Origin: Moniliophthora roreri
Taxonomy: Eukaryota; Basidiomycota; Agaricomycetes; Agaricales; Marasmiaceae
Reading direction: 5' to 3'
DNA: 64,000 bases
NCBI GenBank assembly: GCA_001466705.2
Contig: LATX02000202.1
Span: forward strand, 186,001 to 250,000
How positions within the stretch are numbered: position 1 is the first letter of the stretch; every line of letters begins with the position of its first letter. The notes under the pieces are model-generated. The model worked only from the letters and a program-made list of their open reading frames with translations. It was not told the origin of the DNA and ran no database searches. The position numbers were made by a program, and so were the translations under genes. Positions 1 through 10,567 of this stretch are shown here, one piece after another.

Positions 1-1282
1 AAATCTTGGTCAATGTCAAACTTCAAGGGCAGTGGACCACCATCTTCAGCACACCCAGTATACTCCACAAGCCTTGCCCAAGCCTGCTGTTGAATAAAAT
101 GAGCATGTTCCTTTGTACCAGCAGGAAAACTACTGTGAGACTCAAACTCCTTTTTGTCTCGATGCTCTATCCACAGCATAAAAGCATGCTGTAGTACACT
201 GTTGACTACCCAAGATGGTGCCACTTCTTTTATTCCGGGTACAACCTAATAGAGCCAATTCATGATGTGGGACTGGGTAGCACCTGGGGGCTCATCATTG
301 AAAGGTACAACATGGACATGTTGTTTAAGCCTCCATGCAGCAAAAGGATGCTCATTCTCATCAAGGCCATCAAGTTGGGTATTTTCTGCTGTGATTATCA
401 TCATGCCAAACTGCTTTTTGTATAGCAATAACACACCATCAATCTCTTTTGTGTAAGGAAGAGAAAGCCATGGGTCTTCCTGTTTCTCTGATCCATCATA
501 TTCACTTTGATCAATCTCGGCTATTGTTGTCCATCGGCCCAGCTGTTGAAAGAAGCTCGCTCACATAAAAGAGTAGTTGAGAAACGAGGTGCTTACTTGG
601 ATAATCCGCCTACCCTTTGCATCATGATACAGGCTGTCCACAATGCAACTAACCTCTACTGCTGCATAACTGCCAGGTATATGCGTCACATCTTTGGCAG
701 GTTGATTTAGACACCACCATTTGATTGTCCAAGACTTGAGATTCTTCCCAGGCTCAATAAGGCAAGCAGGGTAGAAAAATAGTGTACCATCCTTGATCAG
801 AACAGTCATTCCTCGTCTAAGCCACCACATTTTAGCTCTATATGAGGAAAAATATGGAGGGATGACTTACTGTAATCGTTTTGGTACGTCTCGCAACAAT
901 CCAGGGGTGAGTTGGCTACAAGATTGAACTGGGATTATTGAATATTCATACTAAGAAAGGAAACAACTTACATTCTTGTAGATCTACGTGTTGACTTTCT
1001 GGAAAGGTCAGGCCCTTCACATTCATGACATCTAAAGTCCTGCAGAGCACAGACATTATCACCAGATGGTTGACATGCCACATGTGAAAACTGTTTACAG
1101 GAATCACACTGTATGGTTTTCTGTAATACCTTTTGTCTGTTTCCATCTTCAGTTTCACCACATCAACAAAGAAATGGCATTGGCATTGCAGGTGGAGAGG
1201 ATGATGGTTGGGTGTTGATGCCTCTTTCACTTTCTTTTGCCGACAAATCTGACAACATTGACATGGAGTGCAAATGGTGTTT
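1..1282 (-). pseudogene. Giant transposon gene, copy A, C-terminal part (PHD finger and SH3/Tudor-like segment)
   Basis: Minus-strand coding remnants that continue, after removal of the LTR element at 1288-9504, the gene read from 10567 down to 9510. At about 1115-1010 there is a PHD-like zinc motif with spacing C-x2-C-x4-H-x2-C-x7-C-x6-C-x2-C. It is followed (about 830-600) by a segment with YPACLIEP and WTIKWW, which reads like a small SH3/Tudor-type barrel. The region from 560 down to 1 matches copy B (24306-24720) at the protein level, including SHIMNWLY and EDGGPLP. PHD fingers generally read histone tails; a chromatin-targeting role here is inference. The 3' end lies outside the window. 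It is called a pseudogene because a retrotransposon splits it and further stops are present. Confidence 0.7.
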
Positions 1283-1287
1283 GCAGT

Positions 1288-1709
1288 TGTTACGTTTTTC
1301 TTTACTTACCATTATGTTTGCTTCTTTTTCTCTTTCTTCTCTGATGTCTCTCCTGTCATCAGACTCACATACCTTCTCATCTTCCTTTTCCCATCCCATT
1401 CCTTGATCATGTAGTATCATGCCGATACAGATAGACATTACTCAGGACGAATTACTATTTAGCCAACCGTTACCGCTTACGTAGAACATAGTTAGTAGCT
1501 GAGTTGTGTAACGTATTTAAGCGCTCAAGCTGAGACTCGAAGTCTCCAGCTTGACCTAGTTAATCTAAGCTTGTGTCAACGCAACGAGACAGACCTCTGA
1601 ACTTCAGCATCGGCTGAACAAACTCAAACTTGAACCTAGAAACTACTTGTGAAGGGCTCTTCCTTTCATAGGTAGTTGGAGTTAACGTTGCTGCGCAAGT
1701 AACATAACA
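1288..1709 (+). repeat. 5' LTR of the gypsy element
   Basis: Starts TGTTACG and ends ATAACA; 422 bp, the same length as the 3' LTR. It holds a TATA-like stretch and the inferred transcript start. The 5 bases before it (GCAGT) recur directly after the 3' LTR. Confidence 0.95.
1514..1557 (+). promoter_or_regulatory. LTR promoter: TATA-like box and inferred RNA 5' end
   Basis: TATTTAA at 1514-1520 lies about 33 bases before CAGCTTGACCT (1547-1557). That 11-mer is the exact reverse complement of the primer-binding region 1712-1722, as expected if the RNA starts here and primes itself in the Tf1/sushi manner. The transcription start is inferred from this complementarity, not measured. Confidence 0.55.
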
Positions 1710-1711
1710 TA

Positions 1712-1722
1712 AGGTCAAGCTG
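1712..1722 (+). other. Self-priming primer-binding site
   Basis: AGGTCAAGCTG, two bases after the 5' LTR, is perfectly complementary to CAGCTTGACCT at 1547-1557 in the LTR and does not look like a tRNA 3' end complement. In Tf1-type elements the first 11 bases of the RNA pair with such a site to prime reverse transcription. Confidence 0.65.
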
Positions 1723-1770
1723 ATCGATTGCTGACCTACCCAGGTTTAGGCATCACCAAAGGACGACAAG

Positions 1771-3150
1771 ATGCCGCCACAGATGGAACGACAGCTCGAA
1801 CAAGACATCGCTGAAGCGGAAGCGCACCGGTGAGGGCTACAAACCCAATCCATATCGAATCCTGGTGGATGAGTGATCCCACCGCTAGCCCGAGTGTCAC
1901 GCCGAGAACTATTGACCCCCTTGCACTCGCCATCGCCAACGAGTTGGCCTCTAACTGAGACACTCGAAGAAGACCCAGAAACAAGGAGAATCTCGACCCC
2001 ATTATCCATTCCGACTGGATTGAGAGTGACTGAATTCAAAGAGAGATTATCGCTGAACACACCGAAATTGCCAGAATCGGATACATTGAATACATCCTTG
2101 ACATCTCCAGAGTTAGACCCGTTCCAGCGATTACTACAAGAACTAAAGAACAGCCCCAGATTACCGAGAATACAATTGGAGGAAATGTCGGAAGATAAGA
2201 AGCCATCAGGAAGCTGACCGAGGAAGGAGGAATCGGAAGAAGCGATTATCGGATCAGCAATGCTGGTACAAGTAGTATCAGCAGTGAAGGAGGTTAAGGC
2301 CGCTCTGCCGAGAGCATTTATGGGAGCTAGGAGGGAAGCAAAACGGTTTCTACGGGAAGTGCTGATCTATGTTGCACTTAACCCAAAGGCGTTCCCCGAC
2401 GATAGGTTGAAGAAGTTGTTTCTCCTTTCCTATATGACCAATGGACCCGGAGAATTCTGGAAGAACGACAAAACCGATCTCCTGCTCGCATTCGATCCAG
2501 AAGCAGAGAAGGTTACATGGGTGGACTTTTTAGAGGATTTCAAGACCTCTTTTGAACCCCTTGATCCCGCGTTAAAAGCACAGTTGGAGCTTAAGGATCT
2601 GAAGATGATGGATAGGGCCAATGAATACACGTATCAGTTCACTTATCTCGCGAAGCAAACTGGTTACAACGATGCAGCCCAGATCGTGGCCTTCAAACAA
2701 GGGTTGCCCAGAAGTTTAGCACTCAAGATAATGACAAGACCAGAGGAGGCCCCAACTACAATCAAGGATTGGATGAACGCCGCCATCTTATTTGATGAGA
2801 GTTACAAGCAGGCGCAGGAGTATGGAAAGGTATGGGACAAAGAACATGGAGGGAAGAAACCCTAAAGGAATTTCCGAAAGAAGGAAGAAGTCGCTATCAA
2901 ACAGATCAGTGACATTGATCGGAAGGAATATATGGCAAAGGGGTTATGTTTCCAATGTGGACGAAACGGACACCGAATCAAGGACTGCCCAGATTCGCCA
3001 AAGAAAGATGAGAAGAAGGACGAGAAGAAACGAGAAGAGCCGAAGAAGCTTTCGAAAGAGGAGAGGTTTGCAAAGATACGAGCATTAGTGAATGAGATGG
3101 GAGAGGAAAAGGACTTACTCCTCGATTTAATGGAACAAGAGGGTTTTTGA
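1771..3150 (+). pseudogene. gag: gag of the gypsy element, with nonsense mutations
   Basis: One reading frame from ATG 1771 to TGA 3148-3150 encodes a capsid-like region (about 2260-2862, with FLREVLIYVALNPKAF and FKQGLPRSL) and a CCHC zinc knuckle CFQCGRNGHRIKDC near 2947. The tail is Lys/Glu rich. The frame is broken by TGA at 1831 and 1870, TGA at 2215 and TAA at 2863, although the amino-acid context continues across each stop. Most are one C-to-T step from an Arg or Gln codon. Gag forms the particle and packages RNA, but this copy cannot make the full protein. pol begins at the very end of gag in another frame, so a frameshift or reinitiation would be needed for Pol. Confidence 0.85.
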
Positions 3151-6100
3151 AATGGCGAAAGAGGACGATGTCTCAGCCGCTGATAACCATTTCGCACTTT
3201 GTACTAGCTAAACTGGACCGAAATTCTATGCACATCCCCCTCCAGTACAAAGTGGGAACGAAAATCATCGAAACAAAGGTGTTGTTAGATTCAGGAGCCG
3301 GAGGACGATTCATAAGCACCACATTGACACAAAGTTTAGAAAGGAAATGGGTTCAATTGCCGGAAAAGATCAAGGTCTTCAACGTGGATGGAACAGCCAA
3401 TAAGACAGCCTGGATAACGCACGTAGTGGAATTAGAATTCAACATAGCCGGAAAAGGATTCAGGGAGAACTTTATGATATCAGGTATTGGGGACGAAGAA
3501 ATGATCTTAGGACTCCCCTGGTTACGATACTACAACCCTGCAATCAACTGGGAAACAGAAGAGATTCAGTTTCCACCTCAAAGGAAGATCCAGATCAAGA
3601 GGTTCAGAGGGGTCCTGGACAATAACGAACCAGAAGTCCTCATCGGAGCAAAAATCACTGCCTCCCAAGAGATGGCCCATCAACAGCAGACAGTGAAGAA
3701 GGACATTGACGAGCTCATTCCAGAGTACTTACGGGAATATTGAGATCGTTTTGAGAAAGGAAAGGCTGAACGGTTCCCACCTGCCCGGACCTATGACCAC
3801 GCAATCGACCTCAAACTGGACTTCGTACCAAGAAACTGCAAACTGTACCCACTCAGCCCCACAGAACAGATAGAGCAGGACAAGTTCCTTGAAGAGAACT
3901 TACAGAAGGGATATGTTCGTAAATTGAAGTCGCCAATGGCATCCCCCTTCTTCTTTGTAGCAAAAAAGGAGAAAGGAGCATTACGGCCGACACAGGACTA
4001 TAGGGAACTCAACAAAGGAACCATCAAGAACGCCTACCCCCTACCTCTGATTTCAGAGCTTTTGGACAAATTAAAAGGAGCCACGGTGTTTACGAAACTG
4101 GATCTTCGAAACGGCTACAATAACGTCAGAATAAAGGACGGAGATCAATGGAAAGCCGCCTTCAAGACCAACAGAAGACTTTTCAAGCCGACGGTTATGT
4201 TTTTCGGACTGAGCAACTCCCCTGCCACTTTTCAAGCATTCATGAACAACATCCTCTCTGACTTTATCGACGAAGGATGGTGTGTGGTCTATATGGACGA
4301 CATCCTCCTTTTCTCGAAGGATCAGACCGAACACAGGGAACGGACAAAACAACTAATGTGTCGCCTCCAGACACACGATCTGTTCCTCAAACCGGAGAAA
4401 TGCAAGTTTGATGTAACAGAAGTGGTATTTTTAGGGATGGTCATATGGCCTGGTTACATTGCGATGGATCCTGTAAAGCTGGCAGGTATAGCAGAATGGG
4501 AACCTCTGCAGACTGTGAAGGGAGTTCGCATGTTCTTAGGATTCGGGAATTTCTACAGGAAGTTCATAGGGAAATACATGCAGCTGACAAGACCCTTGAA
4601 CGACCTACTACAGAAGAACCGGAAGTTCGAATGGACTAGGGAATGTCAGATAGCCTTCGACCTTTCTCAAAGCGAAATTCTTATCCGAACCAATACTCGT
4701 CATGCCAGATGTTGACAAGCCCTTTATTATTGAAGCCAATGCTTCCAAATGGGCTATGGGAGCGGTCCTCAGACAGAAGGGAACGGATGGCGAATGGCAC
4801 CCATGTAGGTATCTTTCAAAGTCTCTATCGCCCCCGGAACGGAACTACGAAATATATGATCGTGAGCTTTTGGCCATCTACAGAGCATTGATGGAATGGC
4901 GACACTACCTCATGGGAGGGAAGTTTAAAGTCGTAATCCTGTCAGATCACAAGAATCTGACATACTTCCGAACGGCTCAGAAGCTGAATCGACAACAGGC
5001 CAGGTGGAGTCTTTTCCTATCAGAATTCGATTTAGGACTAGTACACGTTCCAGGGAAATCAATCACCCAAGCCGACGCTTTATCGCGACGAAGTAATGAG
5101 CAGGACAAAGTCGACACCGACAATGAGGATATCGTCATGTTGCCAGATCAACTATTCATCAAAGGGATTGATCTAGGAATGAAGGACGACATTATAGAGC
5201 GATTGGGCCTGGACAACTTTCATAAGTCGGCCTTGGAGCAACTGCTGGAACAAGGCATGCCGCCAATCAAATCCGCTCTATCGGACTGGAAAATTGAAGG
5301 GGGACTCCTTTTCTTCCGAGATCGGGTCTATGTACCCAATGATACTGATCTCCACCATCGCATGGTGCAAAGCATACATAAGACGCCAGGTGTAGGACAC
5401 CCGGGTCAATGGAATACGGTCGAACAAGTACAGTGGGACTTCTGGTGGCTAGGAATGGCGAAATTCGTCAGATCTTTTGTTGATGGCTGTGTCATATGCC
5501 AACAATCGAAGGTCAATACTCATCCAACAAGGACACCCATACAACCGATCCATGCTACACCAAACGCCTTCCCATTTCAAGTATGCACAATGGATCTGAT
5601 TACGGATCTACCAGAATGCGACGGTATGGATAGTATTCTTGTCGTAGTGGACCACTCCTCTACGAAGGGGGTAATTTTTATCCCATGCACCAAAACGACG
5701 GATGCCACCAAGATAGCGGAACTATTAATTCAATATCTGTACAAAAGATTCGGATTACCGGACCGTATCATATCCGATCGCGACCCCAGATTTGCTGCCG
5801 AAGTGTTCCAAGAAATGGGGAAACAATTTTCCATCAAACATTCAATGAGCACAGCATTTCACCCACAGACTGATGGAGAAACGGAACGGGTTAATCAAGA
5901 AATCAAAGTGTATCTTAGAGCATTTTGCTCGAAGGAACAGACTCGATGGAAGGAATATCTCCCACTGGCAGAGTTCACACATAACAACCAGACCCACTCT
6001 GTTCTCAAAAAATCCCCATTCTTTATGATGATGGGATACCACCCTCACCCACTCCCAACTGTTTTCGANTGTTCCTCAAACCGGAGAAATGCAAGTTTGA

Positions 6101-8340
6101 TGTAACAGAAGTGGTATTTTTAGGGATGGTCATATGGCCTGGTTACATTGCGATGGATCCTGTAAAGCTGGCAGGTATAGCAGAATGGGAACCTCTGCAG
6201 ACTGTGAAGGGAGTTCGCATGTTCTTAGGATTCGGGAATTTCTACAGGAAGTTCATAGGGAAATACATGCAGCTGACAAGACCCTTGAACGACCTACTAC
6301 AGAAGAACCGGAAGTTCGAATGGACTAGGGAATGTCAGATAGCCTTCGACCTTTCTCAAAGCGAAATTCTTATCCGAACCAATACTCGTCATGCCAGATG
6401 TTGACAAGCCCTTTATTATTGAAGCCAATGCTTCCAAATGGGCTATGGGAGCGGTCCTCAGACAGAAGGGAACGGATGGCGAATGGCACCCATGTAGGTA
6501 TCTTTCAAAGTCTCTATCGCCCCCGGAACGGAACTACGAAATATATGATCGTGAGCTTTTGGCCATCTACAGAGCATTGATGGAATGGCGACACTACCTC
6601 ATGGGAGGGAAGTTTAAAGTCGTAATCCTGTCAGATCACAAGAATCTGACATACTTCCGAACGGCTCAGAAGCTGAATCGACAACAGGCCAGGTGGAGTC
6701 TTTTCCTATCAGAATTCGATTTAGGACTAGTACACGTTCCAGGGAAATCAATCACCCAAGCCGACGCTTTATCGCGACGAAGTAATGAGCAGGACAAAGT
6801 CGACACCGACAATGAGGATATCGTCATGTTGCCAGATCAACTATTCATCAAAGGGATTGATCTAGGAATGAAGGACGACATTATAGAGCGATTGGGCCTG
6901 GACAACTTTCATAAGTCGGCCTTGGAGCAACTGCTGGAACAAGGCATGCCGCCAATCAAATCCGCTCTATCGGACTGGAAAATTGAAGGGGGACTCCTTT
7001 TCTTCCGAGATCGGGTCTATGTACCCAATGATACTGATCTCCACCATCGCATGGTGCAAAGCATACATAAGACGCCAGGTGTAGGACACCCGGGTCAATG
7101 GAATACGGTCGAACAAGTACAGTGGGACTTCTGGTGGCTAGGAATGGCGAAATTCGTCAGATCTTTTGTTGATGGCTGTGTCATATGCCAACAATCGAAG
7201 GTCAATACTCATCCAACAAGGACACCCATACAACCGATCCATGCTACACCAAACGCCTTCCCATTTCAAGTATGCACAATGGATCTGATTACGGATCTAC
7301 CAGAATGCGACGGTATGGATAGTATTCTTGTCGTAGTGGACCACTCCTCTACGAAGGGGGTAATTTTTATCCCATGCACCAAAACGACGGATGCCACCAA
7401 GATAGCGGAACTATTAATTCAATATCTGTACAAAAGATTCGGATTACCGGACCGTATCATATCCGATCGCGACCCCAGATTTGCTGCCGAAGTGTTCCAA
7501 GAAATGGGGAAACAATTTTCCATCAAACATTCAATGAGCACAGCATTTCACCCACAGACTGATGGAGAAACGGAACGGGTTAATCAAGAAATCAAAGTGT
7601 ATCTTAGAGCATTTTGCTCGAAGGAACAGACTCGATGGAAGGAATATCTCCCACTGGCAGAGTTCACACATAACAACCAGACCCACTCTGTTCTCAAAAA
7701 ATCCCCATTCTTTATGATGATGGGATACCACCCTCACCCACTCCCAACTGTTTTCGAAAAGACAACAATCCCGTCGGTGGAAGAACGGCTCCAGGAGCTG
7801 AAGCGAATTAGGGAAGAAACCGCGAGTCTATTGGAACTCGCAAGACAACAAATGATTCGAAGAGAAAAGCAGAAGCTGGACACATTCGAAGGAGGGCAAA
7901 AGGTATGGCTAGAAGCGAAGAATCTAGCCACAGGGTACCCATCGAAGAAGCTAGCCCCAAAACGAGAAGGGCCGTTCAAAATACTCGAAGTCCTAGGACC
8001 AGTGACGTACAGGTTGGAATTACTGCATCAATGGAAGATCCACCCTGTTTTCCACGCAGCCCTTCTATCGCCGTTCAAACAGACCGAAGCCCACGGACCG
8101 AGCTTCACGGAACCACCCCCAGACCTTATTGAAGGATTCGAAGAATACGAAGTGGAAGCGGTAGTAGGGCATAGACTGAAGAAAAGACCACGAGAATTCT
8201 TAGTCTCGTACACCAGGTACGACTCGTCCCACAACCGATGGATCTGAATGGAGGGAATGGCTAATTGCCTAGACCTCCTTAAGGACTACATAAAAAGGCA
8301 TCAGATAAGACCCAAAGACCCCATTCCCTCTCCTGATTAA
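3147..8340 (+). pseudogene. pol: pol of the gypsy element (PR-RT-RH-IN-chromodomain), damaged and partly duplicated by assembly
   Basis: Retropepsin: LLDSGAGGRF near 3285 with LGLPWL downstream. Reverse transcriptase: YMDD at 4290-4301. RNase H: IIEANASKWAMGA near 4726. Integrase: zinc-binding H-x-H/C-x2-C ending CVICQQ, then catalytic Asp in ISDRDPRF and Glu in TDGETERVNQE. GPY/F motif GPFKILEVLGPVTYRLELL and a C-terminal chromodomain-like stretch (YEVEAVVGHRLKKRP). Damage: TGA at 3741-3743 between PR and RT, a one-base insertion near 4669 that shifts the frame before RNase H, and TGA at 8245-8247 inside the chromodomain; the frame otherwise continues to TAA 8338-8340. Bases 4381-6068 recur as 6070-7757 across the N and should be counted once. 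Chromodomains in this group direct insertion to marked chromatin. Confidence 0.92.
4381..7757 (+). repeat. False tandem duplication (1688 bp x 2) around the N at 6069
   Basis: Sequence 4381-6068 is repeated as 6070-7757 with the same boundaries, the same frameshift and only the N between the copies. This is the pattern left when two overlapping contigs are joined without merging their ends. Confidence 0.93.
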
Positions 8341-8342
8341 CC

Positions 8343-9020
8343 ATGTCGAACACCACCTCCCCCACTCAGAACCTTGATACTGAATCAACCAACAATCAGA
8401 TAGCCCTCACCCTTGATTCCATCAGCGACTCCCCTCCTCCCTACCACTCACTAGAACCCACACACATTCCCTTACCTCATCGCCTCAATGAAGACCGACT
8501 ATGCCTCATGAACCCTATCCCTGTCCATGCCATTCCCATCTCTTCCCTCTACAACTTTCCCTATCCGACCGTGCCAACAACCATTGATAATCGGTTCGAG
8601 ATATGGAACCCTCCAACGGTTGAGGAAATTGTAGACGACACCCTTGAAAGCCCAGAATCGTGTGAAGCACCGTGCTGTTACACACCGAAGACCCCAGATA
8701 GGAGACCGGTAGGTGTGATACAATGTTACCACCCAGATGTCGTTGGGGAGTACATCAAGTATTACATCTGCGCCAGATGTTTTGGACTCAAACATCGATT
8801 CTGTGGGATAGACATTATGGAGCGGAGAAAGATAGAGCAGCCGTGGCCAAAGATCGAAAAGGAGACTGAATGGAAGGTAGAGGATCAAGCCACCAAACCT
8901 TGGGGCCCTTGTTGGGATGAGAACCCTTGGGAGAAGAACTGGTGGGCAGATGCAGCAGAATGGGCAAAGTGGAACGACGAAAACGGCCTAACCCAGGGGT
9001 CTGACACACTGACAGAGTAA
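8343..9020 (+). CDS. Extra ORF of the gypsy element downstream of pol, function unknown
   Basis: Intact 225-codon ORF starting two bases after the pol stop at 8340 and ending before the polypurine tract. I do not recognise its family. The N-terminal half is Pro/Ser/Thr rich. The middle holds a cysteine cluster (CEAPCC, then IQCYHP, then CARCFGLKHRFCG) that could bind zinc. The C-terminal part is rich in Trp and acidic residues (WGPCWDENPWEKNWW). There is no signal peptide or clear membrane helix. It is the only element ORF without a stop or frameshift although gag and pol are broken, which hints at selection or recent origin. Its position matches that of env or accessory genes in other LTR elements, but nothing in it resembles an envelope protein. 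Confidence 0.75.
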   Translation: MSNTTSPTQNLDTESTNNQIALTLDSISDSPPPYHSLEPTHIPLPHRLNEDRLCLMNPIPVHAIPISSLYNFPYPTVPTTIDNRFEIWNPPTVEEIVDDTLESPESCEAPCCYTPKTPDRRPVGVIQCYHPDVVGEYIKYYICARCFGLKHRFCGIDIMERRKIEQPWPKIEKETEWKVEDQATKPWGPCWDENPWEKNWWADAAEWAKWNDENGLTQGSDTLTE

Positions 9021-9069
9021 TTGCTCATGATTAAGGATTGTAGTCTGTCAGAAGTGGAGTTCTGACCAT

Positions 9070-9082
9070 AAAATGGGGGTAG
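9070..9082 (+). other. Polypurine tract
   Basis: AAAATGGGGGTAG directly before the 3' LTR is the expected primer for plus-strand DNA synthesis. Confidence 0.8.
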
Positions 9083-9504
9083 TGTTACCTTTTTCTTTAC
9101 TTACTGTTATGTTTGCTTCTTTTTCTCTTTCTTCTCAGATGTCTCTCCTGTCATCAGACTCACATACCTTCTCATCTTCCTTTTCCCATCCCATTCCTTG
9201 ATCGTGTAGTATCATGCCGATACAGATAGACATTACTCAGGACGAATTACTATTTAGCCAACCGTTACCGCTTACGTAGAACATAGTTAGTAGCTGAGTC
9301 TTGTAACGTATTTAAGCGCTCAAGCTGAGACTCAAAGTCTCCAGCTTGACCTAGTTAATCTAAGCTTGTGTCAACGCAACAAGACGGACCTCTGAACTTC
9401 AGCATCAGCTGAATGAACTCAAACTTGAACCTAGAAACTACTTGTGAAGGGCTCTTCCTTTCATAGGTAGTTGGAGTTAACGTTGCTGCACAAGTAACGT
9501 AACA
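9083..9504 (+). repeat. 3' LTR of the gypsy element
   Basis: 422 bp, TGTTACC...GTAACA, nearly identical to 1288-1709 and followed by the target duplication GCAGT (9505-9509). Confidence 0.95.
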
Positions 9505-9509
9505 GCAGT

Positions 9510-10567
9510 TCACATCATCCACAGATTCAATCAAGAACTCTGCGACTGAATCTGCATTTTACTTATATTCAGGTAGGATTTTAGTATCATATCCAAGTCT
9601 GTTACTCACCGCTCTCAATGTTGTTTGTTGCCTCTGCACCCACTATACCGAGACTGCTGCTGATATGAAAAGTAGAATCCAGCTTGTCTACCACTATTGT
9701 CTTCCTTCAAGCAAGAAAGTTTGGAGTCACATATTCAAGATGCTGTAGTGCCTGTCTTGCACCATTTGGAAGCCAGTCCATGTCTGAAGGTTGGAGCCTT
9801 GAGAACCCATCCCTTCAGAGCACTAGCTGGGATGAAAGTAGATTATGATGGTCATCACTCAACTGAAGACCAAGCATTGTTGATAATTGGTTCCTCTGAT
9901 AGTCAGAAAACCATTCACAAGCCTTAGATCCACCACGTAGGCTGTAGAAGACAGTAATGGTCCTGAAGTCCTTGTATTTCTCTGGCATCAGAATGTTCCT
10001 GCCACCAAGAAGGGATGCAACTCCACTTGATTCACAATGACTATAGCCTTTCTCTGTCCCTTCTGCATTTCTTGACTGACCGTCATAGAAGAATACCTTC
10101 TTCTACCAAGCCGGAGTGTCTGAGTCTGCCACAAAACAACCAAGGTAATGATTGTGACTAAAGAATGAGTGGCCAACAATGTTATACACTAGCCCAACAT
10201 CTTTGGCTTCATGCGTCTTGATTGGAGTCAGAATACATGGAAAGTCCCACTCATCCTTTAGGCCATCCAGATCAATCTGGATGACAAGGATCTCCAGTAG
10301 GTATACAATGATCCTGGTATAATGCCCTATTCCTTCACAAAATGACTCTCCTTCCCAGCAATGCCAACAGTGTTGTAGCGGCACAAGAGCATCTTCATCA
10401 TCATAGCCAGAAACTCCATAGTAAATGTATTTTTGGAAGTCCCCATTACACATCTTGTACTGAGTGGCTGAAATCATATGAAATAGATGTTTCCAGGAGA
10501 CTTGCCCAACTGCCCAATGAGCGAAACGGTAATATGTCGAACCTAGAAAAGGCCCACTTTTATTCAT
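9510..10567 (-). pseudogene. Giant transposon gene, copy A, peptidase-like His-box part
   Basis: Minus-strand frames match the protein of copy B (18906-19542): EWDFPCILTPI, VGLVYNIVGHSF, then NHYLGCF and FFYDGQS near 10085-10170. A His-Tyr pair followed by an aromatic and Asp/Asn-containing strand resembles the His box of ubiquitin-specific peptidases (HY...W/FYD), matching the Cys box at about 12850. Upstream is a Cys/Trp-rich stretch (HCWHCWEG). The frame ends at 9510, where the LTR element interrupts it, and resumes at 1282. Several frame changes by introns or damage occur between 10090 and 9560. The peptidase assignment rests on motif shape only. Confidence 0.6.

Larger units (their letters stand above)
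1288..9504 (+). mobile_element. Ty3/gypsy LTR retrotransposon inserted in copy A
   Basis: Two 422-bp LTRs (1288-1709 and 9083-9504), each starting TGTTAC and ending TAACA, enclose gag, pol and an extra ORF in the plus direction. The insertion is flanked by the 5-bp direct repeat GCAGT (1283-1287 and 9505-9509). Domain order PR-RT-RNaseH-IN-chromodomain identifies Ty3/gypsy, chromovirus type. The apparent 8.2 kb is inflated by a 1688-bp assembly duplication around the N at 6069; the real element is about 6.5 kb. The two LTRs differ at roughly fifteen places by eye, mostly transitions, so the insertion is not brand new. Removing it joins the minus-strand host reading frame (VDDVN then CKHHLH), which proves the nested order. 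Confidence 0.95.

Noticed and set aside
946..1230. Separate small protein on the minus strand
   Set aside because: It is a shadow frame over the PHD-finger exon; the frame with the ordered Cys/His residues is the real one.
1873..2217. Stand-alone gene at the start of the gypsy element
   Set aside because: It shares the frame of gag from ATG 1771 to 3150 and is only a stop-delimited piece of it.
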